Shown: piece after piece, positions 53,732 through 62,949 of the stretch | Numbering within the stretch: the stretch's first letter is position 1 | How the letters are laid out: the number at the start of each line of letters is the position of its first letter | Origin: Streptococcus infantis | GTDB lineage: Bacteria; Bacillota; Bacilli; Lactobacillales; Streptococcaceae | Length of the DNA stretch: 64,000 bases | Assembly (NCBI RefSeq): GCF_019929665.1 | Contig: NZ_JAHZPZ010000001.1 | Span: 62,001-126,000 of the forward strand | Reading direction: 5' to 3' | Translations under genes and position numbers: made by a program | The notes under the pieces: model-generated | The model's database searches: none | The model's input: the letters and a program-made list of their open reading frames with translations, nothing else | What the model was told of the DNA's origin: nothing

Positions 53732-53750
53732 ATTAAAAAAGGAGGAGCAG

Positions 53751-54428
53751 ATGCATAAGATTTTACTAGTAGAAGATGATCCAGTAATCCGTCAGCAAGT
53801 TGGGAAAATGCTCTCCGAATGGGGTTTTGAAGTAGTCATGGTAGAAGACTTTATGGAAGTTCTGACGCTATTTGTTCAGTCTGAGCCTCATCTGGTTCTC
53901 ATGGATATCGGCTTGCCTCTCTTTAATGGTTATCATTGGTGTCAGGAAATTCGCAAGATTTCCAAAGTTCCTATTATGTTTCTGTCTTCAAGAGACCAGG
54001 CTATGGACATCGTGATGGCTATTAATATGGGAGCTGACGATTTTGTAACCAAGCCTTTTGACCAGCAGGTCCTTTTAGCTAAGGTACAAGGATTATTGCG
54101 CCGCTCTTATGAATTTGGACGAGATGAGAGTCTCCTAGAGTATGCAGGAGTTATCCTCAATACCAAGTCTATGGATGTGCATGTCAATGGCAAAGCTATC
54201 AGCCTAACCAAGAATGAATTTCAGATTTTGCGAGTTTTATTTGAACATGCAGGAAATATCGTAGCGCGTGATGATTTGATGCGGGAACTCTGGAACAGTG
54301 ACTTTTTTATCGATGACAATACCTTATCTGTTAATGTCGCTCGTTTGCGCAAGAAACTGGAGGAAGAAGGTTTGATTGGTTTTATCGAAACCAAGAAAGG
54401 AATAGGGTACGGATTGAAACATGCTTGA
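53751..54428 (+). CDS. BceR-type response regulator (OmpR family)
   Basis: 225 residues. Receiver with acidic EDD (residues 8-10), phospho-acceptor aspartate in VLMDIGLP and lysine in TKPF; C-terminal winged helix of OmpR type (LTKNEFQILRVLF...VNVARLRKKLEE). Overlaps the histidine kinase gene by eight bases. Corresponds to pneumococcal TCS01 (my recollection, based on proximity to thrS). By context it controls the adjacent BceAB-like transporter through the operator at 55487. Confidence 0.9.
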   Translation: MHKILLVEDDPVIRQQVGKMLSEWGFEVVMVEDFMEVLTLFVQSEPHLVLMDIGLPLFNGYHWCQEIRKISKVPIMFLSSRDQAMDIVMAINMGADDFVTKPFDQQVLLAKVQGLLRRSYEFGRDESLLEYAGVILNTKSMDVHVNGKAISLTKNEFQILRVLFEHAGNIVARDDLMRELWNSDFFIDDNTLSVNVARLRKKLEEEGLIGFIETKKGIGYGLKHA

Positions 54429-55395
54429 ACTTAAAAGTTTTTTTCTAGCTTATATCCGTTCGCGTAGCCGTTTTTTTGCTTTTATTCTATCGCTAACAGG
54501 TTTGCTTTTTCTCTTTGAAATCTTGTTTGATAAGCAAGGGCCATACTTTAACTATTTCTTCTTTCTATCTACATTTTTGACATTTTTGTTTTTGGTATTT
54601 GATTTCTTGATAGAATTGCAACGTTATCGTAAGGAATTGCTCTATGGCGAAAGAAAAGCTAAGTCACCAATGGAAGTCCTTCTAACTGAAAAATTAGAGA
54701 AAAGCGAATCTGAACTCTATCAAAAGAAATCAGATGCTGAAAATCGCTTTAATGATTTGGTGGACTACTATACACTCTGGGTTCATCAGATAAAAACACC
54801 AATTGCAGCCAGTAAACTCCTAGTGAGTGAGGTGGCAGATCGCCAACTGAAGCAACAGTTGGAGCAGGAAATTTTTAAGATTGATTCTTATACCAATCTC
54901 GTACTCCAATATCTACGCTTAGAAAGCTTTCATGATGATTTGGTTTTGAAGAAAGAGAATATAGAAGATCTGGTCAAGGAAGTCATTCGCAAATATGCCA
55001 TTTTCTTTATCCAGAAAGGTCTTAGTATCAATCTGCATGACTTGGATAGAAGCATTGTTACAGACAAGAAATGGCTGTTGGTAGTCATTGAACAAATCCT
55101 GTCAAATAGCCTCAAGTACACAAATGAAGGTGGGGTTGAAATCTACATGGATGGTTCAGACCTTTGTATCAAAGATACTGGGATTGGTATTAAAAACAGT
55201 GATCGGTTGCGAGTATTTGAACGTGGATTTTCAGGCTATAATGGTCGAATGACTCAGCAGTCATCTGGACTTGGGCTATATCTAACCCAGAAAATCAGCC
55301 AAGAATTAGGACATCAGATTCAAATAGAATCCGAACTTGGGCAAGGAACAACTGTGAGGATTAAGTTCTCTGAAGTGAATTTACTGATTGAATGA
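54421..55395 (+). CDS. BceS-type intramembrane-sensing histidine kinase
   Basis: 324 residues. Two helices near the N-terminus (about 18-33 and 41-63) with almost no extracellular loop, as in kinases that sense through their ABC partner. The phospho-acceptor is in LWVHQIKTPIAASK; the ATPase has NSLKY (N box), DTGIGI (G1), FERGFSG and SSGLGLYL (G2). Likely responds to cell-wall-active peptides relayed by the transporter. Confidence 0.9.
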   Translation: MLELKSFFLAYIRSRSRFFAFILSLTGLLFLFEILFDKQGPYFNYFFFLSTFLTFLFLVFDFLIELQRYRKELLYGERKAKSPMEVLLTEKLEKSESELYQKKSDAENRFNDLVDYYTLWVHQIKTPIAASKLLVSEVADRQLKQQLEQEIFKIDSYTNLVLQYLRLESFHDDLVLKKENIEDLVKEVIRKYAIFFIQKGLSINLHDLDRSIVTDKKWLLVVIEQILSNSLKYTNEGGVEIYMDGSDLCIKDTGIGIKNSDRLRVFERGFSGYNGRMTQQSSGLGLYLTQKISQELGHQIQIESELGQGTTVRIKFSEVNLLIE

Positions 55396-55486
55396 AAAGA
55401 ATTGTGAAGAGCTTGGAAGAAACCTTTCAGGCTCTTATTTAGACCTTGTTATGGTAAGAAAGTAGGTTTCAATCAGATAAAAAATT

Positions 55487-55532
55487 GTAATCTTACAAAA
55501 ATGTAAGATTACTGGCCTCTTTTGTAAGATTA
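55487..55532 (+). promoter_or_regulatory. BceR-type operator upstream of the ABC operon
   Basis: A perfect 26-bp palindrome: GTAATCTTACA, AAAA, TGTAAGATTAC (55487-55512). Its centre TTACA-N4-TGTAA is the consensus reported for BceR-group regulators. A third half-site TGTAAGATTA recurs at 55523-55532, 21 bases further, on the same helix face. It lies 83 bases before the 37-codon gene, consistent with activation of the following operon. Confidence 0.8.
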
Positions 55533-55594
55533 TGTTATGGCAAGCCATCTTTTTTTGGAGTAAACTTAGAGCATAAAGAAAAAGGAGAGGAACC

Positions 55595-55708
55595 ATGAAA
55601 ACAATTTTACAAAAGAAAGATACAAGTAAACTAAGTCCAAAGGATATCGAGCGAGTTCAAATCGGCATTCAAATGATGCAGGCTCAGTTTCAATTAATGG
55701 GATATTAA
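55595..55708 (+). CDS. Small protein of unknown function (37 aa)
   Basis: ATG five bases after AAAGGAGAGG, encoding 37 residues and ending 13 bases before the ABC ATPase ribosome site and gene. The chain begins MKTILQKKDTSKLSPKDIE and is charged at the N-terminal half, with a Met/Gln-rich end (IGIQMMQAQFQLMGY) that could form an amphipathic helix. No signal peptide or double-glycine leader. Being first in the operator-controlled operon suggests a regulatory or transporter-associated role. Family not recognised. Confidence 0.7.
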   Translation: MKTILQKKDTSKLSPKDIERVQIGIQMMQAQFQLMGY

Positions 55709-55721
55709 AAAGGAGATTATC

Positions 55722-56480
55722 ATGACACTATTAGATGTAAAACACGTTCAAAAGATTTATAAAACACGTTTCCAAGGCAACCAAGTAGAAGCCCTGAAAG
55801 ATATTCATTTTACTGTAGAAAAAGGCGACTATGTTGCCATCATGGGTGAGTCTGGTTCTGGGAAATCTACTTTACTCAATATTCTCGCTATGCTTGACAA
55901 ACCAACTCGTGGTCAGGTCTTCCTAAACGGAACAGACACAGCTACCATTAAAAATTCTGAAGCATCAAGCTTCCGTCGTGAAAAGTTAGGCTTTGTCTTC
56001 CAAGACTTCAATTTGTTAGATACGCTTTCTGTTAAAGACAATATCTTACTCCCATTGGTATTGTCTAGAAAGCCTATTACAGAAATGATGAAAAAATTGG
56101 TGGTAACAGCTGAAAATCTTGGCATCAATCAATTGCAGGAGAAGTACCCTTATGAAATCTCTGGTGGACAAAAGCAACGGGTAGCAGTAGCACGGGCTAT
56201 CATCACAGAACCAGAAATTCTCCTTGCTGATGAGCCAACTGGTGCCCTAGACTCTAAATCATCTGCAGCCCTCCTTGATATCTTTGATCAGATCAACGAG
56301 CAAGGGCAAACCATTCTCATGGTGACCCACTCAACAGCTGCGGCCAGCCGTGCAAAACGTGTTCTTTTCATCAAGGACGGTATTCTCTATAATCAAATCT
56401 ATCGTGGTGAAAAGACGGATCGTCAGATGTTCCAAGAAATCTCTGACACCTTGACTGTTATGGCAAGTGAGGTGAACTAG
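55722..56480 (+). CDS. BceA-type ABC transporter ATPase (peptide antibiotic detoxification)
   Basis: 252 residues, MacB/BceA type: Walker [10 protein letters not shown], signature ISGGQKQRV, Walker [13 protein letters not shown], switch THST. AAAGGAG precedes the ATG. One base separates its stop from the permease ATG. By family it works with a ten-helix permease to free cell-wall targets from bacitracin or lantibiotic-like peptides and to inform the kinase. Confidence 0.9.
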   Translation: MTLLDVKHVQKIYKTRFQGNQVEALKDIHFTVEKGDYVAIMGESGSGKSTLLNILAMLDKPTRGQVFLNGTDTATIKNSEASSFRREKLGFVFQDFNLLDTLSVKDNILLPLVLSRKPITEMMKKLVVTAENLGINQLQEKYPYEISGGQKQRVAVARAIITEPEILLADEPTGALDSKSSAALLDIFDQINEQGQTILMVTHSTAAASRAKRVLFIKDGILYNQIYRGEKTDRQMFQEISDTLTVMASEVN

Positions 56481-56481
56481 T

Positions 56482-58473
56482 ATGTTTCGATTAACCAATA
56501 AGTTGGCCATCTCCAACTTAATTAAAAACCGCAAACTCTATTATCCTTTTGCTTTGTCTGTCATTTTGGCAGTCACTATCAGCTATCTCTTTTACTCCCT
56601 AGCCTTTAATCCTAAAATTGTGGATTTACGTGGTGCATCTGCTATACAATTTACCCTACAACTAGGGCTTGTCGTTGTGACACTTGCATCTGCCATTATC
56701 GTGCTTTATGCCAACAGTTTTGTCATGAAAAATCGCTCCAAAGAACTGGGTGTATATGGCATGTTGGGCTTAGAAAAGCGCCATTTGATTGGTATGACCT
56801 TTAAGGAACTCTTGATATTTGGGCTAGTAACAGTCACTGCCGGGATTGGAATTGGTGCCCTCTTTGATAATCTGATTTTCGCTTTGCTACTTAAACTTGC
56901 AAAGATGAAGGTAGAGTTAGTTGCAACTTTCCAATGGTCTGTAGTGCTTTCAATCCTTCTGGTATTCGGTTTTATCTTTTTAGTCATCGTTTTCCTGAAC
57001 GCTGTACGCATTATCCGTATGGATGCTCTTCAGCTTTCTAGAGAAAAAGCGAAGGGTGAGAAGAAGGGGCGTTTCCTAGTTCTTCAGACGCTTGTAGGGC
57101 TAATTACTCAAGGTGGTGGCTACTACCTAGCACTAAGCGTAACAGATGCTTTCAAAGCTGTCGCTACTTTCTTTATTGCGGTTATGTTAGTTATTGTAGG
57201 GACCTATCTCTTATTCAATGCTGGTATTACAGTTTTCTTACAGTTGCTCAAGAAAAACAAGAGATATTACTACCAACCTAATAATCTCATTTCTGTTTCT
57301 AACCTTATCTTTCGTATGAAGAAAAATGCTGTCGGATTAGCAACCATTGCCATCCTTTCAACCATGGTTTTGGTTACTATGTCTGCAGCTACTAGTATCT
57401 ACAACGGATCTGAGAATATGAAAAAACTCATGTATCCTCACGATTTTGATGTTAAGGGACAACATGTAGAAGTTGAGGATTTAGACAAGCTTTTGACTCA
57501 ATACGCTAGCGAAAAGAACCTAACCATCAGCAATAAGGACGTCCTCAATTATGCAAGTTTCGGTCTTTCGAGTCAAGAGGGGACCAAATTAACCATCTTT
57601 GAAAAAGGGCAAAACAATGTCATGCCTAAGACAGTCTTCCTGGTTTTTGATCAAAAAGATTATGAAAAAATGACTGGACAAAAGCTGAACCTTACTGGTA
57701 ACGAAGTAGGACTTTGGGCTCGAAATGACCAACTTAAAAATCAGAAAGCATTTAGTCTGAACAATCAGAACTATACAATCAAGGAAGCAATCCAGCAGGA
57801 TTTTATTGCCAATCATGTTTCTAATCCCTATGTACTATTGGTATCGGATTATAACTATCTTGTAGTAGCTGATATTCAAAGTTTTTTGGAACAGTACCAG
57901 GATTCAGCTGTATACACACAGCTCTACGGTGGTATGGATGTAACAGCTAGTCTAGAGGAACAGTTAAAGCTATCTGATGATTTTGAGGAGTTTGTAAATA
58001 ATTTTAGTCATAATCTCAAAAATGAAGACGGCATGGTTTATGGTGGAGGCACTGCAAGTGACGCAATTGCCCAAATGAATGCTCTCTTTGGAGGAGTTCT
58101 CTTTATTGGTATTTTCCTCTCTATCATCTTTATGATTGGAACTGTACTCGTTATCTACTATAAACAAATCTCAGAAGGTTATGAGGATCGTGAACGCTTT
58201 GTCATCCTACAAAAAGTGGGCTTGGATCAAAAACAAATCAAACAAACCATTAACAAGCAGGTCTTGACTGTTTTCTTCCTCCCTGTAATCTTTGCTTTCC
58301 TACACTTGGCTTTTGCCTATCATATGTTAAGTTTGATTCTTAAGGTCATTGGGGTAGTAGATACAGCTATGATGTTAAGTGTAACACTTTCTATTTGTGG
58401 TATCTTTGCCCTCATCTACGTACTTATCTTTATGATTACTTCAAGAAGCTATCGTAGAATTGTTCAAATGTAA
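56482..58473 (+). CDS. BceB-type ABC transporter permease
   Basis: 663 residues with about ten hydrophobic helices: one near 20-40, FtsX-like pairs (about 60-160 and 190-260), then a large extracellular domain (about 310-515) between helices 7 and 8, and three C-terminal helices. This layout is diagnostic of BceB permeases, where the loop binds the peptide antibiotic or its lipid target. Coupled to the ATPase gene. Ends just before repeat copy 3, whose hairpin can terminate it. Confidence 0.9.
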   Translation: MFRLTNKLAISNLIKNRKLYYPFALSVILAVTISYLFYSLAFNPKIVDLRGASAIQFTLQLGLVVVTLASAIIVLYANSFVMKNRSKELGVYGMLGLEKRHLIGMTFKELLIFGLVTVTAGIGIGALFDNLIFALLLKLAKMKVELVATFQWSVVLSILLVFGFIFLVIVFLNAVRIIRMDALQLSREKAKGEKKGRFLVLQTLVGLITQGGGYYLALSVTDAFKAVATFFIAVMLVIVGTYLLFNAGITVFLQLLKKNKRYYYQPNNLISVSNLIFRMKKNAVGLATIAILSTMVLVTMSAATSIYNGSENMKKLMYPHDFDVKGQHVEVEDLDKLLTQYASEKNLTISNKDVLNYASFGLSSQEGTKLTIFEKGQNNVMPKTVFLVFDQKDYEKMTGQKLNLTGNEVGLWARNDQLKNQKAFSLNNQNYTIKEAIQQDFIANHVSNPYVLLVSDYNYLVVADIQSFLEQYQDSAVYTQLYGGMDVTASLEEQLKLSDDFEEFVNNFSHNLKNEDGMVYGGGTASDAIAQMNALFGGVLFIGIFLSIIFMIGTVLVIYYKQISEGYEDRERFVILQKVGLDQKQIKQTINKQVLTVFFLPVIFAFLHLAFAYHMLSLILKVIGVVDTAMMLSVTLSICGIFALIYVLIFMITSRSYRRIVQM

Positions 58474-58489
58474 AAACAGAAACATCAAA

Positions 58490-58673
58490 AAAGAGAGTGG
58501 GACAGAAATCGTTAATTCGGTAGAATTCGATTTCGTCGTCCCACCTCCGCACAGTTGAGTAGGGCTGTAAAAGCTGATGAAATCAGCGTAGTAGAACCCA
58601 CTCAACCACTGCGTCTTGCTCGACAATCCAAAGACAATTGAGAGGCTAGGACTTTTGTCCCGGCCTCTTTTTT
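58490..58673 (+). repeat. Structured intergenic repeat, copy 3
   Basis: Same element as copies 1 and 2, with few base changes, beginning 16 bases after the permease stop. Terminal hairpin GAGGCTAGGAC/GTCCCGGCCTC with T-run at the right end. Together with the thrS fragment that follows it forms the left arm of a duplication whose right arm is at 60248-60520. Confidence 0.85.
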
Positions 58674-58705
58674 AGTAGCTAGGATTTTGTACCAGGTTTT
58701 ATCTC

Positions 58706-58766
58706 TTATTTCTCAACACGTGATTTGTTGGCGATATCAGCTAGGATTGCTGCTACAAACTCATCA
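58706..58766 (-). pseudogene. Fragment of thrS 3' end (last 20 codons)
   Basis: On the minus strand this encodes [18 protein letters not shown] and a stop, the same residues as the end of the intact thrS at 60462. The two copies differ only at synonymous positions. Flanking bases (CAGGTTTTATC...) are also shared. It is a duplicated fragment left by insertion of the DUF389 region. Confidence 0.85.
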
Positions 58767-58779
58767 TCTTTTAAACATT

Positions 58780-58815
58780 AAAACGGTATCTACTTTCAGA
58801 GGAGATATCGTTTTT
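58780..58815. terminator. Hairpin in the gap before the DUF389 gene
   Basis: AAAACGGTATCT...AGATATCGTTTT with A-run and T-run. The rest of 58816-58900 holds nothing I can identify. Confidence 0.6.
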
Positions 58816-58900
58816 CTTCTTCGGATAAGGATACAAAAATTTCTTCCTTTCTCTATCTTTTAAATTAATTGATTTCTTCAGAGAAAGACTGTAAAATTTT

Positions 58901-58909
58901 TGATATAAT
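58901..58909 (+). promoter_or_regulatory. Extended -10 promoter of the DUF389 gene
   Basis: TGATATAAT (TATAAT at 58904-58909). A leader of about 135 bases follows, in which GGATGGACTGATGG (near 58915) can pair with CCATCATCCATG (near 59005), so the 5' UTR may be structured. Confidence 0.6.
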
Positions 58910-59051
58910 ATGTAGGATGGACTGATGGATATTTAAAAGATAATGTTCAAAAGAATCATAGCTAAGAATTAAAAATATGTCAGTTTAGACAGAAGTCTCT
59001 TTACCATCATCCATGCAGAACCAAGATTATATGAAATAAAAGGAGTAACCA

Positions 59052-60101
59052 ATGTCCGGAAACTATTCAACACGTGAATTCCGCGAGAAACTATATGATG
59101 ACCTTCATGTTCGATTAAGAGATACACTGATTTTGATGTGTTCGATTTTTATTGCTTCTATAGGTCTAAATATGAATTCAACAGCTGTCGTTATTGGAGC
59201 CATGCTGATTTCCCCTCTTATGACACCGATTGTTGGACTGGGGTTTGGTTTAGCTATTTTTGATACGCGTTTAATCAAGCAATCTCTAGAGGTTTTATTT
59301 ACTCAAGTATTGGTCAGTTTGCTTGTATCGACTCTGTATTTCTGGATTTCTCCCTTATCTTATGCAAGTAGCGAGTTGATTGCACGAACCTCTCCAACCA
59401 TTTGGGATGTTCTCATTGCTATCGCGGGTGGGATAGCAGGTTTCATTGGTTCAAGGAAAAAAGAAGCAAACAATATCGTACCAGGAGTAGCCATTGCAAC
59501 AGCTCTGATGCCACCTATCTGCACTGCAGGATATGGTTTAGCTAATGGAAATGTACGATTTTTATTTGGGGCTCTTTATCTTTTCTTGATCAACTGTGTC
59601 TTTATCATGCTAATCAACATTGTTGGAACAAGAATTTTTATGAGAAAATCTCCCTTAAGTTCATTTAATGAGCTAAACATTAAAATGAAAATTGGGTTGA
59701 TATCCTTGATTGTATTATTGGTCCTTCCAGCCAGCTATTCAGCAGTCACTCTGACGATGGATCAAGCGCGAAAAGAAGGGATCAAACAGTTTGTAGAAAA
59801 TGAGTTCGCCAATCATACGGTCATTAATCAAGTCTACAAGTCAAGTAGCAATGAATTAGTCTTGACGGTTGTTGGAGGTCCGATTTCAGAAGAAGAATTA
59901 GAAACCATTCGCCAAAAACAAGCCTCTTACGGTATTCAATCTGTTCAATTGAAAGTCAAGCAATTCAACAATTCGGCAAAATTAGATAGTGAGGCGACCA
60001 AGGAATTTTACGAAAACATTGACAAGTATATCGAACAAAAACTCTCTGAAAAAGATTTACAAAACGATCGCGCAAAAGAAAATGAAGCAGACAAGGACTG
60101 A
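59052..60101 (+). CDS. DUF389 family membrane protein
   Basis: 349 residues after AAAGGAG. About six helices with NSTAVVIGAMLISPLMTPIVGLGFGLA and GVAIATALMPPICTAGYGLA, the signature blocks of the DUF389 (TIGR00341) family, then a soluble C-terminal domain (about 240-349) with a charged tail. Function of the family is unknown. The gene sits alone in a segment bracketed by duplicated repeat + thrS ends, so it was probably acquired as a cassette. Confidence 0.85.
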   Translation: MSGNYSTREFREKLYDDLHVRLRDTLILMCSIFIASIGLNMNSTAVVIGAMLISPLMTPIVGLGFGLAIFDTRLIKQSLEVLFTQVLVSLLVSTLYFWISPLSYASSELIARTSPTIWDVLIAIAGGIAGFIGSRKKEANNIVPGVAIATALMPPICTAGYGLANGNVRFLFGALYLFLINCVFIMLINIVGTRIFMRKSPLSSFNELNIKMKIGLISLIVLLVLPASYSAVTLTMDQARKEGIKQFVENEFANHTVINQVYKSSSNELVLTVVGGPISEEELETIRQKQASYGIQSVQLKVKQFNNSAKLDSEATKEFYENIDKYIEQKLSEKDLQNDRAKENEADKD

Positions 60102-60247
60102 GGATAGTCAACTTATCTAACTCATGGAAGCAAATCTTGGGAGGATATCCTATATCCAAAAGTTAATGGATAGAAAGGATTGTTGATGAGAATATCATTT
60201 GTGGTGGTTTGACCAATCACTACTAGCTCAGGTGAAACAAAATATAA

Positions 60248-60426
60248 AAAGGCGGTGGGACAGAAATCGATAGACAAAGTCTCGATTTCGTAGTCCCAGC
60301 CCCGCGAGGATGATTAGGAGCTTTTTGGAGTCTAAAAGACGAACAAAAAGTTCAATCAGCTACCGCGTCAAAGTTTGATTGCTAATAAAAAGTGAGGTCG
60401 GGATCTTTTGTCCCAACCTCTTTTTT
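60248..60426 (+). repeat. Structured intergenic repeat, diverged copy 4
   Basis: Same plan as copies 1-3: a 5' stem GTGGGACAGAAATCG / CGATTTCGTAGTCCCA and a 3' terminator stem GAGGTCGGGATC / GTCCCAACCTC with T-run. The core between them differs almost completely (GATGATTAGGAGC...AAAGTTTGATTGC). It lies between the convergent DUF389 and thrS genes. The stretch 60102-60247 before it holds nothing I can identify. Confidence 0.75.
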
Positions 60427-60461
60427 AGGTAGCTGAAATTTTTATCCCAGGTTTTATCATT

Positions 60462-62405
60462 TTATTTCTCAACACGAGATTTGTTGGCGATATCAGCTAG
60501 GATAGCTGCTACAAACTCATCAACTGGGACAGTTTGTGTTTCTTTTTGGCCATAGCGACGAACGTTTACGGCTTGCTCTTCCATTTCCTTATCACCAACG
60601 ATTAATTGGTAAGGAATCTTTTGAGTTTGAGAAGCGCGAATCTTGAATTGCATTTTTTCATTACGTTCATCCACATCAGCACGGACGCCACAATCACGGA
60701 GTTTCTTAGCTACTTCCCAAGCGTAATTCACGTGTTTTTCGTTCGAAACTGGGATAAGAGTCACTTGGTGAGGTGCAAGCCAAGTTGGGAAAGCACCTTT
60801 GTAGTTTTCAATCAAGATAGCTGTAAAGCGTTCCATGGTTGAGATAACACCACGGTGAATCATAACTGGGCGATGTTCTTCACCATCAGCTCCGATGTAT
60901 TTAAGGTCGAAGCGTTCTGGAAGCAAGAAGTCAAGCTGGATGGTAGAAAGGGTTTCTTCTTTACCAAGGGCTGTCTTCACCTGGATGTCCAATTTTGGTC
61001 CGTAGAAGGCAGCTTCCCCTTCAGCCTCAAAGTAATCCACGCCCATCTCGTCAAGGGCTGCACGAAGCATAGTTTGAGCATTTTCCCACATCTCATCGTT
61101 ATCAAAGTATTTGTGAGTATCTTGAGGGTCACGAAGAGAGAGGCGGAAGCGGTATTCGTTTAGGTTGAAGTCCCCATATACATCAATAATCAACTGAAGG
61201 GCACGTTGGAATTCTTCTTGGATTTGTTCTGGAGTCACAAAGAGGTGACCGTCGTTAAGAGACATTTCACGCACACGCTGAAGACCAGTCAAAGCACCTG
61301 ATTTCTCATAGCGGTGCATCATCCCGATTTCAGCGATACGGATTGGCAACTCACGGTATGAGTGTACATGGTGTTTAAAGACTTGGATGTGGTGTGGGCA
61401 GTTCATTGGACGAAGAACGAATTCTTCACCGTCACCCATGTCCATAGTTGGGAACATATCTTCTTGGTAATGATCCCAGTGACCAGAAGTCTTGTAAAGC
61501 TCTACAGAAGCAAGTGGTGGAGTGTATACGTGTTGGTAGCCAGAAGCCAACTCTTTGTCGACGATATAGCGTTCCAATTCACGACGGATAGTGGCACCAT
61601 TTGGCAACCAGAATGGAAGACCTTGACCAACTTCTTGAGAAATCATGAAGAGATCAAGCTCTTTACCAAGTTTACGGTGGTCACGTTCCTTAGCTTCTTC
61701 ACGCATTTGAAGGTAGTTCTTCAAGTCTTTCTTGTCGAACCAAGCTGTACCGTAGATCCGTTGCATCATAGCGTTGTCGCTATTTCCACGCCAGTAAGCA
61801 CCTGCTACATTGAGAAGGTGGAAGATTTGGATACGGCCTGTTGATGGGACGTGTGGCCCACGGCAAAGGTCTACATATTCACCTTGACGGTAGATGGTCA
61901 AACCACCTTCATCTTCAGAGTGTTCTTCAATCAATTCCAATTTATATGGGTCGTTCTTGAAGATTTCACGCGCCTCGTCTTTAGTCACTTCTTCACGGAT
62001 AGATGGGAAGTTTTCTTTAACGATTTTTTGCATTTCTTCTTCGATACGAGGAAGGTCTTCGTTAGAGATTTGACCAGCTTGGTTATCTGTATCGTAGTAG
62101 AAACCATCTTCGATAGCTGGACCGACACCCAAATGAATGTCTGGGAAAAGGCGACGAGCAGCTTGAGCGAACAAGTGAGCAGCTGAGTGACGCAAGATTG
62201 GAAGAGCATCTTCGTGATCGGGTGTCACGATTTCGATGCTTCCGTCTTCAGTAATAGCACGAGTGGTGTCAATCAATTTGCCGTTAAACTTACCAGCAAG
62301 AGCTTTTTTAGCTAGGGAATTGCTGATAGATTGGGCAATTTCAAAAGTAGTAACGCCAGATTCGAATTCACGAACAGCGCCATCAGGGAAAGTAATCTTA
62401 ATCAT
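60462..62405 (-). CDS. thrS: Threonyl-tRNA synthetase
   Basis: 647 residues with the standard layout: TGS domain, the editing domain with [16 protein letters not shown], the class II core (motif 2 region [37 protein letters not shown]) and the anticodon-binding domain. AAGGAG lies before the ATG. A small membrane-protein gene sits 87 bases upstream, with a T-box before that, so thrS seems to be the second gene of the T-box transcript. Its 3' end is duplicated at 58706. Confidence 0.96.
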   Translation of the reverse strand: MIKITFPDGAVREFESGVTTFEIAQSISNSLAKKALAGKFNGKLIDTTRAITEDGSIEIVTPDHEDALPILRHSAAHLFAQAARRLFPDIHLGVGPAIEDGFYYDTDNQAGQISNEDLPRIEEEMQKIVKENFPSIREEVTKDEAREIFKNDPYKLELIEEHSEDEGGLTIYRQGEYVDLCRGPHVPSTGRIQIFHLLNVAGAYWRGNSDNAMMQRIYGTAWFDKKDLKNYLQMREEAKERDHRKLGKELDLFMISQEVGQGLPFWLPNGATIRRELERYIVDKELASGYQHVYTPPLASVELYKTSGHWDHYQEDMFPTMDMGDGEEFVLRPMNCPHHIQVFKHHVHSYRELPIRIAEIGMMHRYEKSGALTGLQRVREMSLNDGHLFVTPEQIQEEFQRALQLIIDVYGDFNLNEYRFRLSLRDPQDTHKYFDNDEMWENAQTMLRAALDEMGVDYFEAEGEAAFYGPKLDIQVKTALGKEETLSTIQLDFLLPERFDLKYIGADGEEHRPVMIHRGVISTMERFTAILIENYKGAFPTWLAPHQVTLIPVSNEKHVNYAWEVAKKLRDCGVRADVDERNEKMQFKIRASQTQKIPYQLIVGDKEMEEQAVNVRRYGQKETQTVPVDEFVAAILADIANKSRVEK

Positions 62406-62492
62406 GGTTTTCTCCTTAAAAATTTATCGTATTTTAAAATAGAGGTTTGAAGAAATAGAGATGGGTTAGTTATAAAGAACAATAATATTTGC

Positions 62493-62885
62493 TTATCTAA
62501 CTGAATGATGCTTTAACATTTTCATTCTACAAATAAAACAAACTGTAGAAATAAGTAAATAACTTACCAAGGAAAGGATTAAAGACAAATATTGCTCATC
62601 AGTCATTTCACCACTCATGTATATCCTTATCGGATAGCTTCTTAGTGCATTGAACAGATAAATCCCAGCAGTAAGACTTAGAAGATATCCTGCTATAACG
62701 AGTCTCTTTTTCTTAAAAAACATTAAGATGCCGAGAAAAGGAGCAAGAAATGGTATAAGAGGAACAAATGCAAAAAATGAAAAGACAACAATGTACTCCA
62801 AGCCCCATAGACTAAGAGTTTTCATTAGCCATACATAGACTATTAGGTAGATACAGGTAATCACCCAGGGCAATACTTTCTTCAT
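62493..62885 (-). CDS. Small polytopic membrane protein between T-box and thrS
   Basis: 130 residues from MKKVLPWVITCIYLIVYVW, chosen because GGAGGT lies just before it; the open frame could begin 21 codons earlier but would then start next to the T-box terminator. Four hydrophobic helices with a basic loop (FFKKKR). Not recognised. It is the first gene after the T-box and has no terminator before thrS, so it should respond to threonine-tRNA charging. More AT-rich than thrS. Confidence 0.7.
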   Translation of the reverse strand: MKKVLPWVITCIYLIVYVWLMKTLSLWGLEYIVVFSFFAFVPLIPFLAPFLGILMFFKKKRLVIAGYLLSLTAGIYLFNALRSYPIRIYMSGEMTDEQYLSLILSLVSYLLISTVCFICRMKMLKHHSVR

Positions 62886-62949
62886 ATCAACCTCCATATT
62901 CAATTTTTGTTTATATTCTATCCTAAGCCAGTAATGATAGTTCTCCAAA

